Assembly (NCBI GenBank): GCA_964541895.1
Contig: CAZISM010000006.1
Location: 1-64,000 of the forward strand
Reading direction: 5' to 3'
DNA: 64,000 nt
From: CAZISM01 sp964541895
GTDB taxonomy: Bacteria; Zhuqueibacterota; Zhuqueibacteria; Residuimicrobiales; Residuimicrobiaceae
The notes under the pieces are model-generated. The model was not told the DNA's origin. It worked only from the letters and a program-made list of their open reading frames with translations, and searched no databases. Each line of letters starts with the position of its first letter. The stretch's first letter is position 1. Positions 9,121-17,509 of this stretch are shown here, piece by piece. The position numbers and the translations under genes are program-made.

Positions 9121-9894
9121 ATGAAACCGCGAGTTTTAGTATTACGGGCTGCAGGTTCGAATTGCGATATGGAGACCGCCTATGCCTTTGATCTGGCCGG
9201 CGGCAAAAGCGACATCGTTCACATCAACCGGGTGCTCTCCGGCCAAGTCCATTTTCGTGATTATCAGATTCTGGCCATCCCCGGCGGCTTTACCTATGGC
9301 GATGATATTTCCGCCGGCAAAGTGATGGGCAACCAGCTTAAATATCTGCTGGCCGATATGCTGACCGATTTTTACAGTGACGGCAAGTTGATTTTAGGAA
9401 TATGTAACGGCTTTCAGGTGTTGGTGAAAGCAGGACTTTTACCCAAACTGGATTTTAACGCAGAGCAAACCGTTACCCTGACCAACAACGACAACGGCAT
9501 GTATACCGATCGTTGGATCTATCTGCGCGTGAATCCGGGTCCCTGTGTGTTCACGCAGGGGATGCACGAAGTTATCTATATTCCGGTCGCCCATGCCGAG
9601 GGCAAGTTTATCGTACGCCAGCCGTCGGTGCTGCAGGAACTGATCGACGGCCAGCAGATCGTCTTTCAATATGTCAAACCGGATCGCGGCGCCGCCGAAT
9701 ATCCGTGGAATCCCAACGGATCCATAGCCGACATTGCCGGCATCTGCGATCCCAGCGGCCGCATCCTGGGTTTGATGCCGCATCCGGAACGACATATCGA
9801 TCCCACGCAGCATCCGCGCTGGACGCGCGCCGGCCTGGCACGGGAAGGAGATGGATTACCATTGTTTCGCAATGCCGTGCGTTTCTTTGCCTGA
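9121..9894 (+). CDS. purQ: Phosphoribosylformylglycinamidine synthase, glutaminase subunit
   Basis: The 257-residue class-I glutamine amidotransferase supplies ammonia to PurL. The nucleophile elbow LGICNGFQ places the catalytic Cys at residue 95; the His-Glu pair is in MPHPERHIDP near the C terminus. IPGGFTYGDDISAGK is the conserved family segment. It is slightly longer than the small PurQ of Gram-positives but normal for stand-alone PurQ. It lies 35 bp after purL in the same direction, so the two are almost certainly co-transcribed. Confidence 0.96.
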   Translation: MKPRVLVLRAAGSNCDMETAYAFDLAGGKSDIVHINRVLSGQVHFRDYQILAIPGGFTYGDDISAGKVMGNQLKYLLADMLTDFYSDGKLILGICNGFQVLVKAGLLPKLDFNAEQTVTLTNNDNGMYTDRWIYLRVNPGPCVFTQGMHEVIYIPVAHAEGKFIVRQPSVLQELIDGQQIVFQYVKPDRGAAEYPWNPNGSIADIAGICDPSGRILGLMPHPERHIDPTQHPRWTRAGLAREGDGLPLFRNAVRFFA

Positions 9895-9918
9895 ACCTAT
9901 TCATCGGCAGAGGTGTGT

Positions 9919-10668
9919 ATGAACGATGACATCGGTTCCATTTTAAAATCCTGGAAGTATCTGCCCAACGATCTCAACGTGCGCATCATCGTCGGCGACG
10001 ACGGCAAGGAGAAACTGCAGATGCGCATCGATCTGGGCATGCTGCAGATGGAGTTGGATGGCCGGCCGGACGGCTTGAGGCCGCACAAATACGACTCGTA
10101 TTTGAGCTATTATGAGCAGCGGGCCAGGTCGCACTCTGATCACGTTAAAGCGCCGTTCGCCCTGTCTCCCGTTGACTGCCTGCGTCTGCAGCAGGAGGCT
10201 ATCCAGTTCTATCACCGTTACATCGCGCTGATGCGGCTCGGGGATTATGAACGCGTGGCGCGCGATACGCGGCGCAACCTGACGGTGTTCGATTTTGTAG
10301 CCAAATACACGCGTGATAAAGATATCATCTGGGCGTTCGAGCAGTATCGGCCCTATGTGATCATGATGCACATCCGCGCACGCGCCACTCTGGCTATCGA
10401 CAAAGGCCATTATGCAGCAGCAGAACGGTTGGTGGGCAGGGGCATTGCCGCCATCAAACGCTACTACCGCCGCTATCAGGACCGGCTGGGCGAGCAAATG
10501 GTGGAGGCGGATATTCTCGGGGAACTGCTGCAGGACATTCGCACCAAAAAACCGTTGAGCGAGCGTGAGAAATTGCAGCTGCAGATGCAACGCGCCATCA
10601 AGGAAGAGGCGTACGAAATCGCAGCCAGCCTGCGCGATCGACTGCAACACCTGGATAATAATGGTTGA
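9919..10668 (+). CDS. UVR-motif protein of unknown function
   Basis: The 249-residue soluble protein has no recognisable enzyme motif. The ATG at 9919 is preferred over an in-frame GTG six bases earlier. The last ~40 residues (LSEREKLQLQMQRAIKEEAYEIAASLRDRLQHL) match the UVR helical hairpin found in UvrB/UvrC and in McsA-like proteins, where it mediates protein-protein contacts. The N-terminal 130 residues are rich in charged helices and give no family. It follows purQ by 24 bp and may be the last gene of that operon. Confidence 0.7.
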   Translation: MNDDIGSILKSWKYLPNDLNVRIIVGDDGKEKLQMRIDLGMLQMELDGRPDGLRPHKYDSYLSYYEQRARSHSDHVKAPFALSPVDCLRLQQEAIQFYHRYIALMRLGDYERVARDTRRNLTVFDFVAKYTRDKDIIWAFEQYRPYVIMMHIRARATLAIDKGHYAAAERLVGRGIAAIKRYYRRYQDRLGEQMVEADILGELLQDIRTKKPLSEREKLQLQMQRAIKEEAYEIAASLRDRLQHLDNNG

Positions 10669-10751
10669 TTCTCCGGTGCACGTCTGTCGAACCCAAAGCA
10701 ACATACCTGCAATCATCACGGTAACGCATCACTGAATTCCATGAGGCTAAT

Positions 10752-11783
10752 ATGCTGGACAGTAAAAAAATTGCCATACTCATCGGTCCGCAGTTTCACG
10801 ATGAAGAAGCTACTATACCAAAACAATACCTGGAGGAGCTTGGCGCCCGGGTGGATCTGGTCGGCCTCGATCGTTCTACCCTGACGGGCAAATACAACAG
10901 GATTACGTTGACGCCGGATAAAGCCATCAGCGAGATCCGGCCTCATGAATACGACGCCGTCATCATACCCGGTGGCGGCGCGCCGGAGCGGATTCGCGTC
11001 AACGACACCGCGCTGCAGTTCGTCAAGGCGTTCTGGCAGACCGGCCGGCCGTTGGGCGCCATCTGTCATGGCGCGCAGGTGCTGATCTCGGCCGATCTGT
11101 TGCGCGGCGTCACCACCACCTGCTTTGTCGGCATCCGCGACGATGTCAAGCTGGCCGGCGCCCATTACGTGGATCAGGAGGTGTGCATGGACGGCCCCTA
11201 CATCTCGGCGCGCAAGCCGGAGGACTTGCCGGCGTTCAACAAAGCATTCGCAGAGGCTGTCGCCGGCAAAACGCTCAAGAGCGAGGTGGATGAACTGGAT
11301 GCCATTGCTTCGCTGAGCCTGGCCATCAATCGTGAAAAAGGTGCTATGGATTTTTACAACAGCGCCGCCGCTACCCTCACCTCCATCAGCATCAGGAATA
11401 AATTCAAATATTTCGCCCTCATCGAACAGGGCCATTTCGAAGAGCTCTCGGATCTGTACAGCAGGCTGACCGGCGGCCAAAAGCCAGAAGTGCGGGTCAG
11501 CACCACCGAAATCGGCAGTCACAAGGTCTCCCCTGACCTGACCGCCGAAGAGGCCATCACCCTGGCCATGCGGGCTGAGGAAAAAGCGTATGAATTTTAC
11601 CGGCAGGCGTCGCTCAAGGCCAGGCATCCCAAGGCCAAAGAGATGTTTGAATACCTGGCCGGCGAAGAGATTGAACATAAAAGGCTGTTATCTGTGGATA
11701 TGACGTCGGTTCGAGGCGGTCAGGGCCATTTCCAGTGGGCGACACACTGGGATACGCCTCCGGGCATGGAAGATTTGTGGTAG
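10752..11783 (+). CDS. DJ-1/PfpI-domain protein fused to a rubrerythrin-like di-iron domain
   Basis: The 343-residue protein joins two folds. Residues 1-175 are a DJ-1/PfpI domain with the nucleophile elbow GAICHGAQ (Cys105) and IIPGGGAPERIR; relatives are deglycases, proteases or chaperones. Residues ~185-330 form a ferritin-like four-helix bundle. It has the iron-ligand pattern E...ExxH...E...ExxH: REKGAMDFY, IEQGHFEEL, AEEKAYEFY and GEEIEHKRLL. Such bundles bind a di-iron centre and reduce peroxide or sense iron. The linked activities suggest a role in oxidative or carbonyl stress, which is inference. The distance from the preceding gene is 83 bp. Confidence 0.85.
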   Translation: MLDSKKIAILIGPQFHDEEATIPKQYLEELGARVDLVGLDRSTLTGKYNRITLTPDKAISEIRPHEYDAVIIPGGGAPERIRVNDTALQFVKAFWQTGRPLGAICHGAQVLISADLLRGVTTTCFVGIRDDVKLAGAHYVDQEVCMDGPYISARKPEDLPAFNKAFAEAVAGKTLKSEVDELDAIASLSLAINREKGAMDFYNSAAATLTSISIRNKFKYFALIEQGHFEELSDLYSRLTGGQKPEVRVSTTEIGSHKVSPDLTAEEAITLAMRAEEKAYEFYRQASLKARHPKAKEMFEYLAGEEIEHKRLLSVDMTSVRGGQGHFQWATHWDTPPGMEDLW

Positions 11784-11797
11784 GAAAGGAGAACACC

Positions 11798-13117
11798 ATG
11801 AAAAAACTGCTGGTTGTGTTATCGTTCCTGGGGTTGTTGAGTGCGGCGAATGCCCAATATGCCGATGCCGGTTTTGGCTATTGGGGCAACCAGCAGGCTA
11901 ACAGCCTGATGGGAGGTGTCGGCTTTACCAAGATTGATGATCAGACCTATTTTTCCATCGGCTTTCGTCCGGAATTGTCCCTGGGAAAATTCGGCGTCGG
12001 CCTGAACATCAACCTGCTTTACGACACCGAGAAGGGCACCATCCGCGCCAAGGATTGGGACAACGGCTATGACTATCTGCGGCTGCTGCGCTATCTGCGC
12101 TACGGCCGGAAATTTGAACCCTTTTATGCGCGCGTCGGCACCTTGGACGCATCCCGGATCGGCCATGGCTTTATCGTCAATTACTACACCAATGAAGCCA
12201 ATTACGATGAACGCAAGATCGGCCTGGAATTCGATCTGGATTTCGGCCACTTTGGCTTTGAGTCCATCGCCAGCAACATCGGCCGTTCCGAGCTCATCGG
12301 CGTGCGCGGCTATTACCGGCCTCTCTACAGTTTCAAGATTCCTCTGTTGAAAAATCTGGCCGTGGGCGCCACCTACACGCGCGACCTGGATCCCGATGTC
12401 TGGTCCAACAGCGACGACGGCGTTTCGGTGGCCGGTGTGGATGTCGAATTGCCCATCATCAAGACCAAGGTGTTTAACACCATGCTCTATGCCGATTGGG
12501 CGCAGATCAGCGGTTACAGCTCCCTGGAAAACAAATCCCGTAGCTTTGGCTCCGGCACCGCCGTGGGCGTTTCCGCCGGCATCGGCAACCTGTTGGGCCT
12601 GCTGGAGGTGCAGGCGCGGCTGGAACGGCGTTGGCTGGGCGACGAGTTTATGCCCTCGTTCTTTGATCCTTTTTATGAACTGCAACGCTACCAGGTTTTT
12701 GGCACCGACAGGTATCACAAGACCGATCTGCTGATCGGCCTGAAAAAGACGCAGGGCACTTTTGGCGAATTGTACGGCAATCTGCTGGGCAACAAAGTAC
12801 GCCTGCTGGGCATGTTGAGCAAACTGGATGACCAGAGTTCCGGCAATATGCACCTGGCGGCCGATGCCACCGAGGCGATACCGGTCATCGCCGCGCACGC
12901 CACCTATGATAAAATCGGCATCACCAAGGCGGAGGATGTGTTTACCCTGGACAATCACAGCGTCGCCCGCGTCGGTTTGGGCTACAAGATCAAACCCTAT
13001 CTGGTGCTGTACATGGATTATATCTGGACGTTTGTCGAAACTGAAGCCGGCTCGCGAATCTACAAACCGCAGGAACGCATCGAGCCCAAGGTCGCCTTTG
13101 TGTACAGCTTTGATTGA
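11798..13117 (+). CDS. Outer-membrane beta-barrel protein of unknown function
   Basis: This 439-residue protein begins at the ATG at 11798, preceded by AGGAAAGGAG. It has a clear signal peptide (MKKLLVVLSFLGLLSAANA). The mature part is dominated by alternating amphipathic strands rich in Tyr, Phe and Gly (FSIGFRPELSLGKFGVGLNINLLYD). The protein ends KVAFVYSFD with a terminal Phe strand, as expected for BAM substrates. No porin or receptor family can be named. It follows the PfpI fusion by 14 bp, so it is probably co-transcribed with it. Confidence 0.75.
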   Translation: MKKLLVVLSFLGLLSAANAQYADAGFGYWGNQQANSLMGGVGFTKIDDQTYFSIGFRPELSLGKFGVGLNINLLYDTEKGTIRAKDWDNGYDYLRLLRYLRYGRKFEPFYARVGTLDASRIGHGFIVNYYTNEANYDERKIGLEFDLDFGHFGFESIASNIGRSELIGVRGYYRPLYSFKIPLLKNLAVGATYTRDLDPDVWSNSDDGVSVAGVDVELPIIKTKVFNTMLYADWAQISGYSSLENKSRSFGSGTAVGVSAGIGNLLGLLEVQARLERRWLGDEFMPSFFDPFYELQRYQVFGTDRYHKTDLLIGLKKTQGTFGELYGNLLGNKVRLLGMLSKLDDQSSGNMHLAADATEAIPVIAAHATYDKIGITKAEDVFTLDNHSVARVGLGYKIKPYLVLYMDYIWTFVETEAGSRIYKPQERIEPKVAFVYSFD

Positions 13118-13119
13118 CC

Positions 13120-13899
13120 ATGATGACGACAGGGCGGGGGCCTGAGACAACATTGGAGCATCAGGCGGTGGAGACGACTCCCCGCCTGGCGGGCCTCGTA
13201 TCCGGGGCCCGATTTTTATTCCGGCTGCTGCTGGATTTCGTCTATCCGCCGCTGTGCGTGCTCTGCGATCGCCTGCTGGCCGAGCAGGAAACGCTGGTCT
13301 GTAACTCGTGCCTGGCGGCGCTGCCGCGGCACGATGAGCCGCAACTGGCCGGCAACGTTCTGGCCGGTGCCCTGGCCGAGCCTCTCTGTTTTGTCTCCTC
13401 CGTGGCCGTGTTTCCCTACCACGACGCCATTCAAACCCTGATTCATCTGCTGAAATACAGGGGGTATAAAGCGCTGGCTGAGCCGCTGGGCCGGGAGCTG
13501 GCGAGGATTCTGCCGGACTGCGATCTGCCGGATCAGGCGGTGATCATTCCAGTGCCCCTGCACAAGCGCCGTCTGCGCACACGGGGGTACAACCAGTCGC
13601 TGCTGCTGGCGCAGGTGGTACAGCGGCACAGCCATTGGCCGTTATGGCCGGAGGTGTTGCAGCGGGTGCGGCCGACCGTGCCCCAGGCAAGGCTGTCGCG
13701 TGCGCAGCGGTCGCGCAATCTGGCCGGCGCGTTTGCAGTGCGGGAGGGCGACCGGCTTTGCGGCCTGACCGTGCTGCTGCTGGATGATGTGCTCACCACC
13801 GGCCACACCCTCAATGAATGCGCCCGCACCCTGCGTGCGGCCGGCGCTGCCGCTGTGCACACTCTGACGCTGGTTCGCGTTCAGGCCGGACGATTTTAG
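13120..13899 (+). CDS. comF: ComF-family phosphoribosyltransferase-like protein
   Basis: The 259-residue protein has a four-cysteine zinc motif near the N terminus (CVLCDRLL ... CNSCLAAL). A phosphoribosyltransferase domain follows, with the PRPP-binding signature VLLLDDVLTTGHTL. ComF proteins assist DNA uptake or single-strand DNA handling at the cytoplasmic face of competence machinery. The first ATG after the preceding stop is at 13120, two bases past the TGA, so translation may be coupled. No other competence gene is in the window. Confidence 0.88.
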   Translation: MMTTGRGPETTLEHQAVETTPRLAGLVSGARFLFRLLLDFVYPPLCVLCDRLLAEQETLVCNSCLAALPRHDEPQLAGNVLAGALAEPLCFVSSVAVFPYHDAIQTLIHLLKYRGYKALAEPLGRELARILPDCDLPDQAVIIPVPLHKRRLRTRGYNQSLLLAQVVQRHSHWPLWPEVLQRVRPTVPQARLSRAQRSRNLAGAFAVREGDRLCGLTVLLLDDVLTTGHTLNECARTLRAAGAAAVHTLTLVRVQAGRF

Positions 13900-13909
13900 A
13901 GAATTGTGC

Positions 13910-13938
13910 TTGACATTTCTGATAAATTTTAATAACTT
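13910..13938 (+). promoter_or_regulatory. Sigma70-like promoter for gapA
   Basis: TTGACA (13910-13915) and TAACTT (13933-13938) are 17 bp apart in an AT-rich stretch following comF. The region to the start codon at 14030 is about 90 nt of leader with no evident hairpin. Confidence 0.5.
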
Positions 13939-14029
13939 AATAATCCGATTGTATATACACCGCAATACCCTTGACGATGGATAATTACGGTAATACTTTA
14001 TCAACTTGTACTTGATCAGGAGGAATGAC

Positions 14030-15037
14030 ATGGCTACTAAATTAGGTATCAATGGATTCGGTCGTATCGGCCGTCTGGTGTTTCGCGTTGCCGCAAGACG
14101 CAAAGATATCGAAATCGTTCACATCAATGACATAACCGATGCGCCGACGCTGGCTCATCTTTTGAAATACGATTCCACCCATGGTATTTTCCCCGGCGAC
14201 GTGAAAGCCGAAGGCGACGCTATCGTGGTTAACGGCAAAAAGATCCAGATCACTGCTGAAAAAGAGCCCGCCAATATTCCCTGGGCCAAAGCCGGTGCGG
14301 ATATTGTCGTCGAGTCCACGGGCGTATTTCGCAAACGCGATCAGATCGCCAAGCACATGACCGCCGGCGCCCGCAAAGTCGTGCTGACCGTGCCGTCCAA
14401 AGACGATATCGACGCCACCATCGTCTTCGGCGTCAATGACACCGAACTCAAGCCGGAACACAAGCTGGTTTCCAACGCCTCCTGCACCACCAACTGTCTG
14501 GCGCCGGTAGCCAAAGTGCTGCACGATACCTTTGGTATCAAACGCGGCTATATGACCACCATTCATGCTTACACCAACGATCAGCGCATCCTCGATCTGC
14601 CCCACAAGGACCTGCGCCGCGCCCGTTCCGCCGCCATGAACATCATTCCGACGACCACCGGCGCTGCCAAAGCCGTCGGCAAGGTGATCCCGGATCTGAA
14701 GGGCAAGCTGGACGGTTTCGCCATGCGCGTTCCGGTGTGGGACGGCTCCGTGGTGGATCTGGTGGCTGAACTGAAAAAAGAGGCTACCATTGAAGAGATC
14801 AATGCCGCCATCAAGGCCGCGGCCGAAGGCAAAATGAAGGGCATTCTGCAGTACACCGAAGACCCCATCGTGTCCTGCGATGTCATCGGCAGCGAATATT
14901 CCTCGATTTTTGACGCCCAGTCGACCATGGTTCTGGAAGGCAAAGGCAATTTCGTGAAAGTGGTGTCCTGGTACGATAACGAATGGGGCTATAGCTGCCG
15001 CGTCGTCGACCTTGTTGAAAAAATGGCCAACATGTAG
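14030..15037 (+). CDS. gapA: Glyceraldehyde-3-phosphate dehydrogenase
   Basis: The 335-residue cytoplasmic glycolytic enzyme oxidises glyceraldehyde-3-phosphate to 1,3-bisphosphoglycerate. The NAD-binding motif GINGFGRIGR is at residues ~6-15, and the catalytic Cys152 lies in ASCTTNCLAP. WYDNEWGYSCRVVDLV is the normal C-terminal signature. The length is typical of the family. The start at 14030 follows AGGAGG-like sequence (CAGGAGGAATGAC). It leads a gapA-tpiA-secG cluster and has its own promoter. Confidence 0.98.
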   Translation: MATKLGINGFGRIGRLVFRVAARRKDIEIVHINDITDAPTLAHLLKYDSTHGIFPGDVKAEGDAIVVNGKKIQITAEKEPANIPWAKAGADIVVESTGVFRKRDQIAKHMTAGARKVVLTVPSKDDIDATIVFGVNDTELKPEHKLVSNASCTTNCLAPVAKVLHDTFGIKRGYMTTIHAYTNDQRILDLPHKDLRRARSAAMNIIPTTTGAAKAVGKVIPDLKGKLDGFAMRVPVWDGSVVDLVAELKKEATIEEINAAIKAAAEGKMKGILQYTEDPIVSCDVIGSEYSSIFDAQSTMVLEGKGNFVKVVSWYDNEWGYSCRVVDLVEKMANM

Positions 15038-15047
15038 AAATTAACAA

Positions 15048-15075
15048 CCTTCCGAAGGCGCAAGCCTTCGGAAGG
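15048..15075 (+). promoter_or_regulatory. Perfect 12-bp hairpin with GCAA tetraloop between gapA and tpiA
   Basis: CCTTCCGAAGGC (15048-15059) pairs perfectly with GCCTTCGGAAGG (15064-15075) around the GNRA-type loop GCAA. No T run follows and tpiA begins 14 bp later, so it is not a normal terminator. It could stabilise the upstream gapA mRNA, mark a processing site or partly attenuate tpiA. Confidence 0.7.
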
Positions 15076-15088
15076 TGACAGGATATAT

Positions 15089-15838
15089 ATGCGAAAACGG
15101 ATTGTTGCTGGAAACTGGAAAATGTTTAAAACCGTCCCCGAGGCGGTTGCACTGGCCAATGCCATCAAAGAGACCCTGCCGGCCGGTTGTGCCACCGAGG
15201 TGGTGTTGTGTCCGCCGTTTGTCAATTTGACCGCCGTCGCGGCGGTGATCGCGAATACGCCGGTTAAACTGGGTGCGCAGAATATGTATTGGGAAGAAAA
15301 AGGCGCCTTTACCGGTGAAGTATCCGCCGATATGCTTACATCAGCCGGCTGCCAGTATGTCATACTCGGCCATTCGGAGCGCCGCCAGTATTTCGGCGAA
15401 ACCGATGCCACGGTGAATAAAAAAATCAAGCGGGCTCTGGCCGGCGGATTGATTCCGATTGTGTGTGTAGGCGAAACCATAGATCAGCGCAACGCCGGCG
15501 ACACCGAAAAGGTAGTGGGCGATCAGGTCAAAGGGTGTTTCGCCGGGATCAGCGCCGAACAGGCGCAAACCCTGATCGTGGCCTATGAACCGGTGTGGGC
15601 CATCGGCACCGGTGTGACGGCTACCACGGAACAGGCGCAGGAGGTGCACCGTTTTATACGCAGCCTGCTGGCCTCGCTCTACACGGATACCGTCGCCCAG
15701 GCCATTCGTATTCAATATGGCGGCAGCATGAAACCGGAAAATGCCGGCCAGCTGTTATCGCAGGCCGATATTGACGGCGGCCTCATCGGAGGCGCCAGCC
15801 TGGATGCCGCTTCGTTTATAAAGATTGTCACAGCCTAG
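15089..15838 (+). CDS. tpiA: Triosephosphate isomerase
   Basis: The 249-residue TIM-barrel enzyme interconverts dihydroxyacetone phosphate and glyceraldehyde-3-phosphate. The catalytic Lys is in AGNWKMFK, the His in ILGHSERR and the Glu in the signature AYEPVWAIGTG. The phosphate-binding loop QYGGSMKPENA and GGLIGGASL are near the C terminus. The length is normal. It is 51 bp after gapA, separated by the hairpin at 15048. Confidence 0.98.
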   Translation: MRKRIVAGNWKMFKTVPEAVALANAIKETLPAGCATEVVLCPPFVNLTAVAAVIANTPVKLGAQNMYWEEKGAFTGEVSADMLTSAGCQYVILGHSERRQYFGETDATVNKKIKRALAGGLIPIVCVGETIDQRNAGDTEKVVGDQVKGCFAGISAEQAQTLIVAYEPVWAIGTGVTATTEQAQEVHRFIRSLLASLYTDTVAQAIRIQYGGSMKPENAGQLLSQADIDGGLIGGASLDAASFIKIVTA

Positions 15839-15855
15839 ACTATTCGGGAGTGTCC

Positions 15856-16206
15856 ATGTATACGTTGCTCATGATCATCTTTTTTATCATTTGTGTGTTG
15901 CTGACGTTTGTCATTCTCATCCAGTCCAGCAAAGGCGGCGGCCTGGCCGGTACGTTCGGCGGCATGGATGCCATGAGTTCGGTTCTGGGCGGACGCGGCA
16001 GCGCCAGCTTTTTGTCCAAAGTGACGGCGGTGTTGGCGGCGCTGTTTATGGTCATCGCCCTGTTGCTGGGTTTCATGACCCGTGGCAGCGTCTCTCAATC
16101 CAGTCTGGTGGAGCAGGAACGGGAACGCCGTTCGGCTTCGCCGTCGCGTACGTTGCCGCAGGTTCCGAGTTCGACGCCGACCAACCCGGCTCCCAGCGGT
16201 AAATAA
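15856..16206 (+). CDS. secG: Protein-export membrane protein SecG
   Basis: The 116-residue inner-membrane subunit of the SecYEG translocon has two transmembrane segments, at about residues 4-22 (LLMIIFFIICVLLTFVILIQ) and 55-75. The cytoplasmic loop contains the family signature QSSKGGGLAGTFGG. A Ser/Pro-rich tail follows. The ATG at 15856 is preferred over a GTG six bases upstream because GGGAG lies at a suitable distance. It follows tpiA by 17 bp, an arrangement seen in many bacteria (gap-tpi-secG). Confidence 0.95.
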   Translation: MYTLLMIIFFIICVLLTFVILIQSSKGGGLAGTFGGMDAMSSVLGGRGSASFLSKVTAVLAALFMVIALLLGFMTRGSVSQSSLVEQERERRSASPSRTLPQVPSSTPTNPAPSGK

Positions 16207-16219
16207 TCACGTTTTTGTT

Positions 16220-16302
16220 GCCGAAGTGGTGGAATTGGCAGACACGCTATCTTGAGGGGGTAGTGCCTAACCGGCGTGCGGGTTCAAATCCCGCCTTCGG
16301 CA
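16220..16302 (+). tRNA. tRNA-Leu (anticodon GAG)
   Basis: An acceptor stem GCCGAAG/CTTCGGC, a D-loop with GGCAGAC, the anticodon stem CTATC/GGTAG with loop TTGAGGG (anticodon GAG), a long type-II variable arm, and GCGGG-TTCAAAT-CCCGC for the T arm define a leucine tRNA. The discriminator base is A. The 3' CCA is not fully encoded (ACCCG follows), so it is added after transcription. Confidence 0.97.
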
Positions 16303-16313
16303 CCCGTAATCGA

Positions 16314-16340
16314 CAGCCCACCCTATGGTGGGCTGTTGCA
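16314..16340 (+). terminator. Hairpin after tRNA-Leu, probable terminator
   Basis: CAGCCCACC (16314-16322) pairs with GGTGGGCTG (16327-16335) around a 4-nt loop, 11 nt beyond the tRNA. The T tract is short (TTGCAT), so termination may be weak or the stem may be a processing element. The rest of the gap to 16494 shows nothing. Confidence 0.5.
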
Positions 16341-16494
16341 TATATGGCCAATCCGGCAGATTGTACAAGGTGAACTCTAGTGCTGCCGAACGGTATCCGC
16401 CTGGCCCCGAGCTCTGATCGGCGATGCACCAGGCTCAGTCAACCGTTGCGGTGGGGAACGTTCACGATACGAAACCAAAACATGCAGAGTTGAG

Positions 16495-17385
16495 ATGAAT
16501 CGTCGGCAGTTTTTGCATTCTTCCGCTTCCGCCGGACTGTTGTGGTCCGCCGGCTCCCTGCTGGCCGACAGCTCTGCCGCCGGCGCGACGGTGTCGGTCG
16601 TGCGCAACGGCACGCCCGCGGAGATGGTGCGGCGGGCTGTGCAGGCCCTGGGCGGCATGTCTGCTTTTGTTAAAAAAGGCCAGAGCGTGCTGATCAAACC
16701 GAACATCGGTTGGGATCGAACGCCTGAACAGGCCGCCAACACCAATCCGGAAGCGGTGGCTGAAGTGGTCAGAATGTGTTTTGAAGCCGGCGCCGGCCAG
16801 GTGCGCGTGATGGATAGAACCTGCAACGAAGCACAGCGCTGTTATGTCCGCAGCGGCATTGAAAAGGCCGCCTCGGACGCCGGAGCTCAGGTCCGCCACA
16901 TCGTCGACAGCCGCTTTAAAGAGGTGGCCATTCCCCAGGGTCGGTTGATCAAAAGCTGGCCGTTGTATCGGGACGCTCTCGAAGCGGATGTGTTGATCAA
17001 TATGCCCATTGCCAAACACCATTCCATTTCGCGGGTGACGCTGGGTTTTAAAAACCTGATGGGCATGATGGGCGGAGATCGCGGCAGCATCCACAACAAT
17101 TTTATGATAAAGATTGTCGATATCAACAGCGTCATCAAACCGGCCCTGACCATCATCGACGCCTGTCGCGTCCTGATGCGCAACGGCCCATCCGGCGGCC
17201 ATCTCGCCGATGTGATGGAAAAAAAGACCATCCTGGCGGGCAGCGACCGCGTGGCTGTGGACGCCTATGCCATGACTCTGTTTAACATCAAGCCGTTCGA
17301 GGTGGAATACCTGCGGGCGGCAAACCAGCGCGGCCTGGGTGAAATAGATCTTGCAAAAGTAAAAATAAACGAAATCAACCTGTAA
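16495..17385 (+). CDS. Tat-exported DUF362-domain protein
   Basis: The 296-residue protein starts with a twin-arginine signal (MNRRQFLHSS then a hydrophobic stretch to about residue 30). The body is a DUF362 domain: VLIKPNIGWDRTPEQAANTNPEAV, then GFKNLMGMMGGDRGSIHNN. DUF362 proteins often accompany iron-sulphur proteins, but their reaction is not established. The ferredoxin-type cysteine clusters found in some relatives are missing here; instead they are in the next gene, 124 bp downstream. A periplasmic redox partnership with that protein is likely by context. Confidence 0.8.
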   Translation: MNRRQFLHSSASAGLLWSAGSLLADSSAAGATVSVVRNGTPAEMVRRAVQALGGMSAFVKKGQSVLIKPNIGWDRTPEQAANTNPEAVAEVVRMCFEAGAGQVRVMDRTCNEAQRCYVRSGIEKAASDAGAQVRHIVDSRFKEVAIPQGRLIKSWPLYRDALEADVLINMPIAKHHSISRVTLGFKNLMGMMGGDRGSIHNNFMIKIVDINSVIKPALTIIDACRVLMRNGPSGGHLADVMEKKTILAGSDRVAVDAYAMTLFNIKPFEVEYLRAANQRGLGEIDLAKVKINEINL

Positions 17386-17509
17386 ACAAGGGCTCCTGAT
17401 CGCAGAGCGCGCTGTGACAGGACAGATCCGTCAGGCAATGCATCGTTAGTATCAATCAGTTCCAGCACAGCAACCTTCCACCTGATTCTTCCGGAGGCTG
17501 CAGGATATC

